The notes under the pieces: generated by a model | Database searches by the model: none | Told to the model about the DNA's origin: nothing | What the model saw: only the letters and a program-made list of their open reading frames with translations | Part shown: positions 1-9,605 of the stretch, one piece after another | Numbering within the stretch: position 1 is the first letter of the stretch | Layout of the letters: every line of letters begins with the position of its first letter | NCBI RefSeq assembly: GCF_014200675.1 | Contig: NZ_JACHCI010000002.1 | Location: forward strand, 62,001-126,000 | Direction of reading: 5' to 3' | DNA: 64,000 nucleotides | Origin: Janthinobacterium saanense | GTDB lineage: Bacteria; Pseudomonadota; Gammaproteobacteria; Burkholderiales; Burkholderiaceae_D | Position numbers and translations under genes: made by a program

Positions 1-2
1 CG

Positions 3-2462
3 CTGCCGGACGGCGCCCGCGACGAGGCGCGCAAAGTGGGGCAAAGCCTGTTCCATGAAAACCAGGAACGCATGACCAAGCTGGACGCCATGCTGGACCA
101 GTTGACGGCGTCCGGCAATCCGGGCCGCTTCGAGGCGCTCGACGGTTTGCTGACGTATATCGAATCCGATCCCGGCCTGTACGATGCCGACCGGCTGGCC
201 TTCCGCGAGCTGCTGCAAAGCATGCTGGCCGACGTGGCCAGGGATAGCTCCTTGCCGGCGATCAAGGTGCACAAGCGCATTTCGGAAGACCTCGATGCAC
301 TGGGCGAGATCGAGCGCAATTATGAAAAGGAAATCCGCCAGATCTTCGGCAACCTGGGCCAGCGCGCCATCGAACTCAAGCGCGAGCGCTGGGACGATTA
401 TGTGGTCCACCTGAAAAAACTGTATAACCGCGAGCAGATACTCAAGGAAAACGGCGTCGTCGTGCCTTATGCCGTGCCACCGGGCGGCGCCGTTCCTGAT
501 GCTAAGCCAGAGGTGAAGAAGGACGAAGCGGAAATCTTCGGCCTGGGCTTGCCGAAGAAAACCATCGTACTGAGCTTTGACGACGGCCCGCACCGCCGCT
601 ACACGGAAGAAATCAGCGCGATCCTGAAGCAATATGGCGTGCCGGCCGTGTTCTTCAACGTGGGCCGCAACCTGGGAACGCTGGATGCCGAAGGCCATGC
701 CAAGCTGGGCGCCAACGCGGAAGTCTCCCGCAAGCTGATGGCCGAAGGTTATGCCGTGGGCAACCATAGTTTCAGTCATGCACAATTATCCAAGGAAACG
801 GGCGACAAGCTGAAGGGCGAAATCCTCGGCACCGATACTTTATTAAAAGCCATCAGCCCGGACCGCGCCGCGCTGTTCCGCTTCCCCTATGGCGCGCGCA
901 ATAGCGAAGGCATGGCCGCGCTGGCCAATGCCCACCTGAAATCGGTGATGTGGAATATCGATTCGCTGGACTGGGCCGATCCCGTGCCCAGCTCCATCAC
1001 GAACCGGGTGCTGGCGTCCGTCGACAAGGCAGGGCGCGGCATCATCCTGTTCCACGACATCCATGAGCGCACGGTAAAAGCCTTGCCGGCCGTGCTCGAT
1101 CGCCTGGTGGCGGAAGGCTATCAATTCGCGGCTTGGGACGGCAGCAGTTTCCAGGTGGCGAAAAGCACGGCGCCTGCAGCTGAAAAAGTGCCTGTCAGCA
1201 CCGGTTACGCCAATTCCTGGGCGGTGGTGATCGGCATCGATGATTACGCCAGGTGGCCCAAGCTGCAATATGCGGTGCGCGACGCCCAGAGCGTGCGTGA
1301 AACCCTGATCGACAAGTTCGGCTTCGCAGCCGAGCGCGTGGTGACCCTGAAAAACGCGGAAGCGACGCGCAATAATATTTTGGCGGCCTTCCACGACAAG
1401 CTGGCCCATGGCGGCGTGCAGCGTAATGACCGCATCTTCGTCTTTTTTGCCGGCCACGGCGCCACGCGCAAACTCAGTTCGGGGCGCGACCTTGGCTATA
1501 TCGTGCCGGTCGATTCCGACCCGGCGCAGTTCGCCACGGATGCGATACCGATGACGGAAATCCAGAATATCGCCGAAAGCCTGACGGCCAAGCATGCCTT
1601 TTTTGTGATGGATGCCTGTTACAGCGGCCTGGGCCTGACGCGCGGCGCCGGTTCCAGCAACTTTTTGCGCGATAACGCCAAGCGCATCGGCCGGCAAATG
1701 CTGACGGCGGGCGGCGGCGACCAGCTGGTGGCCGATGGCGGCCCGAATGGCCATTCGGTGTTTACCTGGACCTTGCTGCAAGGCCTGGCTGGCAAGGCGG
1801 ACCTGAATGGCGACGGCTTGATCACGGCCACCGAACTGGCGGCCTATGTGGCGCCGGCGGTGTCCAGCGTATCGAACCAGACACCGGCCTTTGGCAGTCT
1901 GCCCGGTTCGGAAGGGGGCGACTTCGTGTTTGAATTGCCGGCTGAAACGGAATTCCTCAGCCCGAACACGATGCAGCTGTCGACGGAAGCGATTGCCCTG
2001 AACAGCAAGCTGGACGCCAAACCGGCGGCAGCCAGCGTGACGGTCAAGGATTTGCAGGGCGGCGAGCAAAAGATCGTCACCCCAAGCGCCGTGCCGACCT
2101 CGGCGCGCCAGCTGGCGCAAAGGGCCAACGACCGGGGCTTGCAGCTGTACAAGGAAAAGCAGTATGCACAAGCGGAAGCGCAATTTACGGAAGCGCTGAA
2201 ACTGCGGCCTGACTTTGCACTGGCGGCCAATAACCTGGGCTTTGTTTTTTACAAGCAGGAAAAGTACCGCGAAGCGGCCCGCTGGTTTGAAAACACCGTC
2301 AAGATGGACCCGTCGCGCGCGATTGCCTATCTGAACCTGGGCGATGCCCACGCCAGGGCGGGCGATGCGGCCAAGGCCAGGGCGGCTTACCAGACCTATC
2401 TGGAACTGGCGCCCACGTCGGCCACGGCGCCGGCCGTGCGGCAAAAGATGGAGAAGCTGTAG
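3..2462 (+). CDS. NodB deacetylase-caspase-TPR fusion protein (5' partial)
   Basis: The frame is open to the left edge, so the true start and probably a signal peptide lie outside; a GTG at 36 is the first internal candidate. Three parts are readable. At about 560-1130 is a polysaccharide deacetylase (NodB) domain with SFDDGPH, the HSFSH metal-binding motif, RFPYGARN and LFHD. At about 1210-1930 is a caspase-like (peptidase C14) domain with the GHG histidine at 1455-1457 and the DACYSG cysteine at 1617-1619. At about 2100-2460 are TPR repeats. The NodB catalytic residues look intact, so both enzymes could be active. A role in cell-envelope glycan modification combined with proteolysis is inference. 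It ends 5 bp from the convergent next gene. I know of no well-studied protein with this order. Confidence 0.85.
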   Translation: MPDGARDEARKVGQSLFHENQERMTKLDAMLDQLTASGNPGRFEALDGLLTYIESDPGLYDADRLAFRELLQSMLADVARDSSLPAIKVHKRISEDLDALGEIERNYEKEIRQIFGNLGQRAIELKRERWDDYVVHLKKLYNREQILKENGVVVPYAVPPGGAVPDAKPEVKKDEAEIFGLGLPKKTIVLSFDDGPHRRYTEEISAILKQYGVPAVFFNVGRNLGTLDAEGHAKLGANAEVSRKLMAEGYAVGNHSFSHAQLSKETGDKLKGEILGTDTLLKAISPDRAALFRFPYGARNSEGMAALANAHLKSVMWNIDSLDWADPVPSSITNRVLASVDKAGRGIILFHDIHERTVKALPAVLDRLVAEGYQFAAWDGSSFQVAKSTAPAAEKVPVSTGYANSWAVVIGIDDYARWPKLQYAVRDAQSVRETLIDKFGFAAERVVTLKNAEATRNNILAAFHDKLAHGGVQRNDRIFVFFAGHGATRKLSSGRDLGYIVPVDSDPAQFATDAIPMTEIQNIAESLTAKHAFFVMDACYSGLGLTRGAGSSNFLRDNAKRIGRQMLTAGGGDQLVADGGPNGHSVFTWTLLQGLAGKADLNGDGLITATELAAYVAPAVSSVSNQTPAFGSLPGSEGGDFVFELPAETEFLSPNTMQLSTEAIALNSKLDAKPAAASVTVKDLQGGEQKIVTPSAVPTSARQLAQRANDRGLQLYKEKQYAQAEAQFTEALKLRPDFALAANNLGFVFYKQEKYREAARWFENTVKMDPSRAIAYLNLGDAHARAGDAAKARAAYQTYLELAPTSATAPAVRQKMEKL

Positions 2463-2467
2463 CCGTA

Positions 2468-3631
2468 TCAGGGTTCGGTGCGCAGCAGCTTGTTGATGGC
2501 GGCCAATAAGCTGGTGCCCGAGGTGGTGATGAAGCGCGCGCCGGCCGCCGCCGCCTCCGTGCTGTAGAGGGCAGCCGTGTCCTTGTTGCAATAGATGATG
2601 ACAGGCAGCTCAGGCTTGAGCTGGCGTGCCTCGCGTACCGTGTGCACGCCGGCATCTTTGACGGCGCTGCCATTTTCCAGGCGCGCCATGTCCGTGATCA
2701 TCAGGTCATAGGCTTTCTTTTGCAGCATGGCCAGCGCCTGCCGGCTCGCCACGGCCTGGTCGACCTTGATATTGTCCCTTTCCAGCTGCTCCACCAGCAA
2801 GGTGTTCTTACTCGGATGGTCGTCCACCCATAGCAGATTGTTCAGCGGCTTGACCGCTGCAGGCAAGCTGGCCATGGCGGACACGGCGTCCGCGCCACCT
2901 GGCGGCGGCGCCACCAGCAGCCGCGTCACCGCTTCCTGCAAGTCGTCTAGCGATTTCTGCTGCAAACGGCTCAGTTCTGCGACGTCGATTTCCTTGCCGC
3001 TTTCCAGGCGTACCGACGCATTCTTGACGATGCTATCGGCCCGCTTGATGATGATGGACAGGTAGATGCGCGTCAGCAGATAGCCGATCAGGAAGCCATG
3101 CACGGAAAAAAACAGCATGATGCCGCCCACCACGGCCATGCCGGTAGGCGCATCGACGCCCAGGCTGGGCGCGATGAAGGCCGCGATACTGCGGGCCGTG
3201 GCCGGCAGCGACTTGAGTTCGATCAAGCCCACGCCGACGATGATCTTGGTCAGCCAGTCCGACACTTCCACCAGGTTGGAATTGATTTCCATCGGCGTCG
3301 GCGTGCCGAGGAACATCGTATTGCTGCTATTGCCCGGGCCAGTGCTGCTGGCAGGAGCGCCGTCGCTGGCCCGCGTTTCGGGCGGCGCGACATTGACCGT
3401 GCCCGACGGCAGGGTGCGCGGTATGCCGAATAAAAATCCCAGCAACATGCCGCTGACGCAAAAACCCAGGCTCCACAACAGGGCGGGCACGGCCCGGTAT
3501 TGCGGCGCCAGCGCGGCGCCGGCGATCACGGCAACGATTCCCGCTAGCAAGATCGATAGCAGTATCAGCGGCAGCACGTCTTTTTTGCGGGGAGTGCTGT
3601 CTTGCCCGCCGATCTTGTTGTTGGTGTTCAC
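2468..3631 (-). CDS. Membrane protein with C-terminal receiver-like domain
   Basis: I place the start at GTG 3631, with AGGAGC at 3636-3641 as ribosome site; the longer open frame upstream lacks a better signal. The 387-residue product has about four hydrophobic segments in its first half, a short charged helix, and a C-terminal response-regulator-like domain (about residues 265-387). That domain has the acidic WVDDHP motif and a candidate phospho-Asp in LMITDM. The usual conserved lysine/switch region is not obvious (VIIYCNKD), so this is an atypical receiver. No kinase is adjacent. It converges on the caspase fusion gene, and similar atypical receivers are known in signalling or conflict proteins, so the two may be related. 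Function unknown. Confidence 0.7.
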   Translation of the reverse strand: MNTNNKIGGQDSTPRKKDVLPLILLSILLAGIVAVIAGAALAPQYRAVPALLWSLGFCVSGMLLGFLFGIPRTLPSGTVNVAPPETRASDGAPASSTGPGNSSNTMFLGTPTPMEINSNLVEVSDWLTKIIVGVGLIELKSLPATARSIAAFIAPSLGVDAPTGMAVVGGIMLFFSVHGFLIGYLLTRIYLSIIIKRADSIVKNASVRLESGKEIDVAELSRLQQKSLDDLQEAVTRLLVAPPPGGADAVSAMASLPAAVKPLNNLLWVDDHPSKNTLLVEQLERDNIKVDQAVASRQALAMLQKKAYDLMITDMARLENGSAVKDAGVHTVREARQLKPELPVIIYCNKDTAALYSTEAAAAGARFITTSGTSLLAAINKLLRTEP

Positions 3632-3728
3632 AAAAGCTCCTGAATTTGCTGACAATATTGAATCCGGAAAAGACCGGACTGCGTATATAGTTGGGGTGGC
3701 TGCTTTCATCATAAAAACTGGGGATGCG

Positions 3729-5786
3729 ATGCGATTGATAAAAAGCAAACTGGCGGCAGCTTTAAGCCTGGCCCTGCTGGCCATGGCCTCTGATGCTGCA
3801 GCCGAGCTAGAAGATGAGGGGCGCACGGTCAGGGTCACTGGCCACTATGACAACGCCGTCGGCACCTCGGATGCGGCCAGCCAGGGCGTCATTACTACTG
3901 ATCTGATTGTCAACCGGCCTGCCTTGCGCACCGGTGAATTGCTGGAATTCGTGCCGGGACTGATCGTCACCCAGCATAGCGGCGACGGCAAGGCCAACCA
4001 GTATTTCCTGCGCGGCTTTAATCTCGACCATGGCACCGACTTCGCCACCTATGTCGACGGCATGCCCGTCAACATGCGCACGCATGCACATGGGCAAGGC
4101 TATTCCGACCTCAATTTCCTGATCCCTGAACTGGTGCAGCGCATCGATTACAAGAAGGGACCGTATTTTGCCAGCGAAGGCGATTTCGCCTCGGCCGGCA
4201 GCGCCCATATCCGCCTGGCCGACAAACTGGCGCAAGGGCAGGCCAGCATCTCCGTCGGCCAGCATGGCTACCTGCGGGGCGTGGTGGCCGATTCCGTCGA
4301 TGCGGGGCCAGGCACCTTGCTGTACGGCCTGGAAGTAAACCGCAACAATGGCCCCTGGGATAGTCCGGAACACGTCAGAAAATACAGCGGGGTGCTGCGC
4401 TACAGCCAGGGCACGCAGGATGATGGCTACAGCGTGACCGCCATGGCGTATCAAAACAGCTGGAATTCCACCGACCAGATCCCGCAGCGCGCGGTAGACG
4501 CCGGCCTGATCGGCCGCTTTGGCGCGCTCGACCCCAGCGATGGCGGCAATACGGCGCGCTACAGCCTGTCCTACGCCATGCGCAAGCGCAGCGACAACCG
4601 CCTGTTTGAATTCGACGCCTATGTAATCCGTTCGCGGCTGGACCTGTACAGCGACTTCACGTATTTCCTGAATAATCCCGAGCAGGGCGACCAGTTCCAG
4701 CAAAGCGAACGGCGCACGGTGGCCGGTTTCAACGCCAGTGAAAGCTGGAACACGCAATTGGCGGGCCTGCCCATGCGCAACAAGCTGGGCCTGCAAGGCC
4801 GTTATGACTGGCTCTCGCCGGTGGGCCTGTACGACACGCTTGACCGCGTGCGGCAAAGCACGGTGCGCGAAGATGCGGTGCGCGAGGGCAGCCTGGGCCT
4901 GTATGGTGAAAACACCGTGCAATGGCTGCCGTGGCTGCGTTCGGTGGCGGGCGTGCGGTATGACGCTTACCGTTTCAATGTGAACAGCAGCATAGACGGC
5001 AATAGCGGCGCGGCCAGCGACCATGTGGCCTCGCCCAAGCTGTCCCTGATCTTCGGTCCCTGGAGCAAGACCGAGTTGTTTGCCAACTATGGCAAGGGCT
5101 TTCACAGCAATGACGCGCGCGGCACCACGCAAACGCGCTTGCCGGACGGCGGCGTTTCGACACCCGTCACGCCGCTGGTGCCCACCAAGGGCATGGAACT
5201 GGGGGCGCGCACGGAATGGCTGCCGGGCTTGCAAAGTTCGCTGGCCCTGTGGCGCCTCGATATCGCGTCGGAACTGCTGTTCGTGGGTGACGCCGGGGAG
5301 ACGGAACCGAGCCGCGCCAGCCGCCGCCACGGCATCGAGTGGAATAACCATTATATTGCCGCGCCCTGGCTGCTGTTCGACCTGGACCTGGCCGCCTCGC
5401 GTTCCCGCTATACGCAGGACGACCCGGTCGGTAACTATATCCCTGGTTCCATCGACAAGGTGGCTTCGTTTGGCGTGACGGTGAGCGACCAGGGGCCATG
5501 GTCGGGCGCCTTCCAGCTGCGCTACTTCGGTCCGCGTCCGCTGATCGAAGACAACTCCGTGCGCTCGGCCTCGACCACCCTGGCGTATGCGCGCGTGGGC
5601 TACCAGCTCAACCGCAAGACGCGCATCTCGCTCGACGTTTTTAATTTGTTCGACAAGCAGGCCAGCGACATCGATTATTACTACGCCTCGCGCCTGCCCG
5701 GCGAAGCGGACGATGGCGTGAACGACCGGCATTTTCATCCGGTCGAACCGAGGTCGGTGCGTTTGACCGTGGGGTATGCTTTTTAA
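3729..5786 (+). CDS. TonB-dependent outer-membrane receptor
   Basis: The 685-residue product starts with a signal peptide (MRLIKSKLAAALSLALLAMA) cleaved near ASDAAAE, which fixes ATG 3729 rather than the longer upstream frame. A plug domain follows: GELLEFVPGLIV, then FLRGFNLDHGTDFATYVDG, typical of TonB receptors. The C-terminal beta-barrel ends in the aromatic YAF needed for outer-membrane assembly. It should import a ligand using TonB-ExbBD energy. The plug is rich in histidine (HAHGQGYSDLNF), but the substrate cannot be told from sequence. The gene is divergent from the receiver-like membrane protein, and the 97 bp between them must hold both promoters. No Fur-like site is evident there. 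Confidence 0.9.
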   Translation: MRLIKSKLAAALSLALLAMASDAAAELEDEGRTVRVTGHYDNAVGTSDAASQGVITTDLIVNRPALRTGELLEFVPGLIVTQHSGDGKANQYFLRGFNLDHGTDFATYVDGMPVNMRTHAHGQGYSDLNFLIPELVQRIDYKKGPYFASEGDFASAGSAHIRLADKLAQGQASISVGQHGYLRGVVADSVDAGPGTLLYGLEVNRNNGPWDSPEHVRKYSGVLRYSQGTQDDGYSVTAMAYQNSWNSTDQIPQRAVDAGLIGRFGALDPSDGGNTARYSLSYAMRKRSDNRLFEFDAYVIRSRLDLYSDFTYFLNNPEQGDQFQQSERRTVAGFNASESWNTQLAGLPMRNKLGLQGRYDWLSPVGLYDTLDRVRQSTVREDAVREGSLGLYGENTVQWLPWLRSVAGVRYDAYRFNVNSSIDGNSGAASDHVASPKLSLIFGPWSKTELFANYGKGFHSNDARGTTQTRLPDGGVSTPVTPLVPTKGMELGARTEWLPGLQSSLALWRLDIASELLFVGDAGETEPSRASRRHGIEWNNHYIAAPWLLFDLDLAASRSRYTQDDPVGNYIPGSIDKVASFGVTVSDQGPWSGAFQLRYFGPRPLIEDNSVRSASTTLAYARVGYQLNRKTRISLDVFNLFDKQASDIDYYYASRLPGEADDGVNDRHFHPVEPRSVRLTVGYAF

Positions 5787-5826
5787 GATGGGTAGGCGGC
5801 ATCTACAAGATTGGAAAACAGACCAC

Positions 5827-6822
5827 TTAATTGTCAAGACCCGCTTGGTTATAAACGCGTTTAACGAATAATTCCGGCTTTTCCGCCTGCCATTTCTTCA
5901 TCGCCTGCACCGGCGTTTCGTTATTCAAAGCGCGTTGTGGAATGTTGTGGTTATAGATTTTGAGGTAATTGCGCAGCGTCGATTCAAGTTCGGCCCTGGA
6001 AGCGAAACGGGTCTGGTTGACGATCTCGCTGATGCGGCCATTGAAGCGTTCGACCATGCCGTTGGTCTGCGGATGGCGTGGCGGAATCAGGCGGTGCTCG
6101 ATCGCCAGCTGCTTGCACAGCACGTCAAATGCATGCTTGCCGCTGGGAATCCGGTCGCCCGTTTCCGGGTCTTTCTGCTTACTGGTAAAGCGGTCGGTGA
6201 ACTGGCTACCATTGTCGGTGAGCAGCTTGACGATGGCGACCGGGCAGGCTTTGTTAAGCTTGATCAGGAAGTCGGTGCTGCTGCTGTCGGACTGGTCGGC
6301 ATAGATCTCCATGAAGACCCAGCGCGTGGCGCGGTCGATGGCGACGAACAGGTAACGGCGCTCCGTTTCGTCTGGCATCTGCGGCAAGTACTTGATATCC
6401 ATATGTAAAAAGCCGGGCTCGTAGTCCTTGAACGACTTCTTGGTGACCGGCTTGTCGCCTTCCCGTGCGGCCAGTGCGAGCAGGCTCGAGACGCCGTGGC
6501 GGCGCAGGCAGCGGCCCAGGCCAGCACGCGAGACGGCCGGATTGATGAACTCGCGGGTGACGCTCAACAGGTCATCAGTGGGCAATAACAGCGTGCGGCG
6601 CAACTCCACGACGACCAGCTCTTGCTCTGGTGTCAGCGTGGTGCGCATCGTATTGGGCCGATGTGACGCATCATCGACGCTGTCCCGGTCCTGCCACTTG
6701 CGTATGGTCTGGCGGCTGACGTTGTACAACCTGGCCAACTCGGCTTGGGACAGCGTGGATTTCTTGATTTCTTCCCGGATCAGGTGGGTGGTCCGGGCGC
6801 GGCTATGCAAGGCTTGGGTCAT
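5827..6822 (-). CDS. IS481-family transposase
   Basis: The 331-residue protein has an N-terminal helix-turn-helix (SQAELARLYNVSRQTIRKW) and an rve integrase core with a complete DDE triad: D142 in HMDIKYLP, D203 in LTDNGSQF and E258 in GMVERFNG. The length is full and no frameshift is seen, so the enzyme is probably active. The left end TGTCAAGAC (5832-5840) and the right end TGTTAGACA (6852-6844, read inward) resemble short terminal inverted repeats, but they match poorly and no target duplication is evident. The stop codon then falls at or just beyond the left end. It lies between the TonB receptor and the AT-richer kinase-helicase cassette, so it marks a boundary of an acquired segment. 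Confidence 0.93.
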   Translation of the reverse strand: MTQALHSRARTTHLIREEIKKSTLSQAELARLYNVSRQTIRKWQDRDSVDDASHRPNTMRTTLTPEQELVVVELRRTLLLPTDDLLSVTREFINPAVSRAGLGRCLRRHGVSSLLALAAREGDKPVTKKSFKDYEPGFLHMDIKYLPQMPDETERRYLFVAIDRATRWVFMEIYADQSDSSSTDFLIKLNKACPVAIVKLLTDNGSQFTDRFTSKQKDPETGDRIPSGKHAFDVLCKQLAIEHRLIPPRHPQTNGMVERFNGRISEIVNQTRFASRAELESTLRNYLKIYNHNIPQRALNNETPVQAMKKWQAEKPELFVKRVYNQAGLDN

Positions 6823-6852
6823 GTGAAGGCTGCTGATTGAGGTTGTCTAACA
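5832..6852 (-). mobile_element. IS481-like insertion sequence (boundaries tentative)
   Basis: These bounds come from the transposase gene plus TGT...ACA ends: TGTCAAGACC on the left, and on the right the reverse complement of GGTTGTCTAACA. The ends align only roughly, and the flanks (CTTAAT on the left, GTGTAC on the right) do not repeat, so either the ends are a few bases off or the duplication has decayed. A second copy would settle the boundary. Confidence 0.4.
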
Positions 6853-6993
6853 GTGTACGCAAAACGTATCTGGCTTTGAAGAGCGGCCAGTGACGAGAGG
6901 GTACATAATCACACGACTCTAGACACTTAATAAAGGCAGTAATTCCTATTCATCTTCTTGCGCCAAGCTTTTGAGAAAAGTCCCCAGTATTCT

Positions 6994-8439
6994 TCATCGG
7001 TCAAATCCGGCCCCACCTTTTGCCCGTTTTTTAGGCGCTTTTGATGAAAGTACTGGGTCGTCCTTAAACATAGAAGGTTGTTCCTGCTGGTTCCTTCTGT
7101 TTGACTGCAAAATATCTTGTCCCTTCTTAGCTATTGCAAGTACTTGAGCCATCCATGCTTCAAGTTCTTGAACCCTCGCGTTTTGGGTTTCAAGTGGTCG
7201 TTCGCTAAATTTTTCTTGTTCCAATGCTTTTCCGACCGAAGCCGCTAGCCTCATCTGACAGGAGGCTCCTGGTACGACCTCGACGGAAATAACGTTGGGC
7301 GCATTTTTTGAAAGAGAGTCGAACACCTTACTTCCACCATAGACTGCCGAAAGCCACTCATATTCATGCCAACACAAATCGGATAGGGATGGGTCTGCCC
7401 AGTGGAATTGAGGGCGCAAATACTTTTCGACACCTCGGACAGCCCTTGCCCAATTTTGGTCCCAACACCTTGGCCCTGCTATTGAAGCAATTGCGCCGAA
7501 CCAAAGTATCGCTGATGGAAAGACTTTGCTAATCCGCCTTAGTAAAAAAATATGTGATGTACCGCGTCCTACTAAAAAGGCACCAGCTGCAATAAGGGCA
7601 TTTTTCTTGGAGTCAGGAATCTCATTTGTGGACTGTGGGCCTATGTCCAGGATCATTTTTTGAAATGCTAATACACGTTCTTCCATTGAATTACGCGTTA
7701 ACCCTGGATAATTTTCAAGATGTATCTGTACATTCTTTTCTGACACTCCTTGGTGATAGAGAACTAATGATATCGCGTCGTGCATTCTCACATCTAGCGA
7801 GTCATTATATTCATCTCGGCGATGCTCGTGTTGCTGAAGAACTTCCCAAACTTTTGTTAGTTCTAAAATTGCAACAGGCCGTCGAATGAACCGCACATCG
7901 CGTTCAATTTTTTTCAGTCGTGAAATACAAGTGGAAAATGCTGAGTTTTCTCGTGCATAAATAAGCGATGTCCGTGCAATAGCCATACTAAAACACGCGA
8001 TTGATCGAGAGAGAGGAATACTGGCTAGCTCTGCATCGCTTTCACCTTGAGCAAGAAGCTCTCCAAGGATGACGGCTGCCCATCGATCTTCGTATTCATA
8101 AGTTGGAGATTCCTGACTTTCTTTTAAACTGAATATTTTCCAGTCTGCGTCTGAAACAACTCTTGCGAACTGGCTTAATGGAAAAGTTTCAGGCGCATAA
8201 GTACTGAGCCATGAGAATACATCCATAGTGGAAGATTCGTTGGTTACGATAAGTAGTGGAGGAATACGTTTTTGATAATTTGGGCGCTCTGCAAAACCAA
8301 TAACTATATCACCTTCTCTTGGGCGTGGAGATCCAAAGGTTAGCGCAGGTCCATTTAGACGTACGTCAACGCTGCCGTTAAGGGCGTGCGGTACCGCATC
8401 TCGCTCAAAAGAATACCAGATTATTTCTTTTTTATTCAT
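6994..8439 (-). CDS. Unknown protein, third gene of kinase-helicase cassette
   Basis: I do not recognise this 481-residue protein. It has no signal peptide or clear membrane span. The N-terminal 90 residues look like a small beta-rich domain (GDIVIGFAERPNYQKRIPPL). The middle is helical and rich in aromatic and charged residues. The tail (about 430-481) is a low-complexity lysine/glutamine-rich segment ending KKRAKGGAG, which could contact nucleic acid. It begins 6 bp after the helicase stop with no strong ribosome site, so translation is probably coupled. Base composition is clearly more AT-rich than the surrounding chromosome. By position it may be the effector or adaptor of the cassette; that is inference. 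Confidence 0.75.
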   Translation of the reverse strand: MNKKEIIWYSFERDAVPHALNGSVDVRLNGPALTFGSPRPREGDIVIGFAERPNYQKRIPPLLIVTNESSTMDVFSWLSTYAPETFPLSQFARVVSDADWKIFSLKESQESPTYEYEDRWAAVILGELLAQGESDAELASIPLSRSIACFSMAIARTSLIYARENSAFSTCISRLKKIERDVRFIRRPVAILELTKVWEVLQQHEHRRDEYNDSLDVRMHDAISLVLYHQGVSEKNVQIHLENYPGLTRNSMEERVLAFQKMILDIGPQSTNEIPDSKKNALIAAGAFLVGRGTSHIFLLRRISKVFPSAILWFGAIASIAGPRCWDQNWARAVRGVEKYLRPQFHWADPSLSDLCWHEYEWLSAVYGGSKVFDSLSKNAPNVISVEVVPGASCQMRLAASVGKALEQEKFSERPLETQNARVQELEAWMAQVLAIAKKGQDILQSNRRNQQEQPSMFKDDPVLSSKAPKKRAKGGAGFDR

Positions 8440-8445
8440 TTTTTG

Positions 8446-9594
8446 TTAAAATAAATCTTCAGGTTCAAAATGAGTTTCTTCTGCGAACGCATTTTCAAGA
8501 CGCTTATTTGTCTCACCCGTATAATAGGCATCGAGTGCGGTTTTTGCGCGAGTAATTGCTGTATAGGCCAATGTACTACGATTGAATGGATGCCTTGCCA
8601 TTTCTTCTATTCCATATAAATGTACGGCCCTAAATTCTGTACCCTTTGCGGAGTGAATTGATAAAACATGAATACGATGCCTTCCGGAGAAATCAGGCCT
8701 TTCATCAGTTTTATGGACACATACTGCATCTGCTAACTCTGTTGCATCAAATCTCTCGCGTAGTTCTATCAATGATTCGTTTTTACAGCAGAAGACCCCT
8801 ATAGTTTCTTCATTGTATGCATCAAGCTGAACCCTTATTGTATCGATCATCTTGATAAACTGTTCATCTCTTGATGTATAGGGGTAAATAGTTGCCCTTG
8901 CGTCACCATACTTAGATGGGTCGTAGTTGCAGGTGGCCTGCAGGGAAGGAAGACCTGGGGCAACTGGCAGGAACTTATCCGCCACTTTCGCAATTCTATG
9001 CCCAATCCTGAAATGGCGGGTGAGAGTATGCTTCTGTAAGCCTAGCACGTCTGCTACACCGAGGCCGTCACGGTGATAGATTCCTTGTTTGGTGTCGCCA
9101 CAAATGCAGACCCGTTCGCTAAGACAAAGTAATAGTTCAAGCTCTTGGACGGATAAGTCTTGAGCTTCATCTACAAAAATTGCACTGAATAGATTTCGTG
9201 ATGGTAATTTTTCGTTTGCCTTTGTTAGTAATTCAATGGCCTCCACACGGGTGCTGTCATCAAAATTTCCATCCTTGGTGACCAGGCGGCGTCCTAGTTG
9301 TTCTAATATATGCGCCGCAGCCCAAGCATGATAGGTAAGAATTTGACTGGGCGATATCAAACCTCGTGTTCCTATGCCGCTCCGAATAAAATTCCTGAGA
9401 GCTTTTGTATAGGTTAAAACAAGTACGTTTTTATCTCCTCGCCCTGCCATAAACTCAGCTCGTAAGAGAAGAAGATTTGTTTTTCCGGAGCCAGGAGGGC
9501 CTTCTAATAAATGTTTGCCCTGAACTGGTAGTCTAATAAAATCTTTTTGATCATTATCCAGCTCATCAAAAGAGCGCCACCAATTATTGTTCAT
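8446..9594 (-). CDS. Minimal UvrD/Rep-like SF1 helicase or NTPase
   Basis: At 382 residues it is about half the size of UvrD, yet it keeps the core motifs in order: Walker A GPPGSGKT (32-39), Walker B FVDEAQD (140-146), motif III GDTKQG (166-171), an arginine-bearing motif IV region LTRHFRIGHRI (191-201), motif V LSIHSAKGTEF (311-321) and motif VI YTAITRAK (344-351). The 1B and 2B accessory subdomains of processive helicases are largely missing. It may therefore be a nucleic-acid-stimulated ATPase switch rather than an unwinding motor (inference). Start ATG 9594 lies 11 bp after the kinase stop, and the next gene follows after 6 bp. The size and motif set recall the UvrD-like GajB of Gabija, but no GajA-type nuclease is present. 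Confidence 0.9.
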   Translation of the reverse strand: MNNNWWRSFDELDNDQKDFIRLPVQGKHLLEGPPGSGKTNLLLLRAEFMAGRGDKNVLVLTYTKALRNFIRSGIGTRGLISPSQILTYHAWAAAHILEQLGRRLVTKDGNFDDSTRVEAIELLTKANEKLPSRNLFSAIFVDEAQDLSVQELELLLCLSERVCICGDTKQGIYHRDGLGVADVLGLQKHTLTRHFRIGHRIAKVADKFLPVAPGLPSLQATCNYDPSKYGDARATIYPYTSRDEQFIKMIDTIRVQLDAYNEETIGVFCCKNESLIELRERFDATELADAVCVHKTDERPDFSGRHRIHVLSIHSAKGTEFRAVHLYGIEEMARHPFNRSTLAYTAITRAKTALDAYYTGETNKRLENAFAEETHFEPEDLF

Positions 9595-9605
9595 TGACTG
9601 ATGCC

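Noticed and set aside
843..2591. 582-residue open frame antisense to the caspase fusion
   Set aside because: No motif, no ribosome site and composition typical of antisense frames in high-GC DNA; the sense strand has clear domains.
5820..5832. Target-site duplication of the IS481 element
   Set aside because: No matching direct repeat is found beside either proposed end.
3807..5837. 676-residue open frame antisense to the TonB receptor
   Set aside because: A shadow of a well-supported receptor gene; translation has no family signature.
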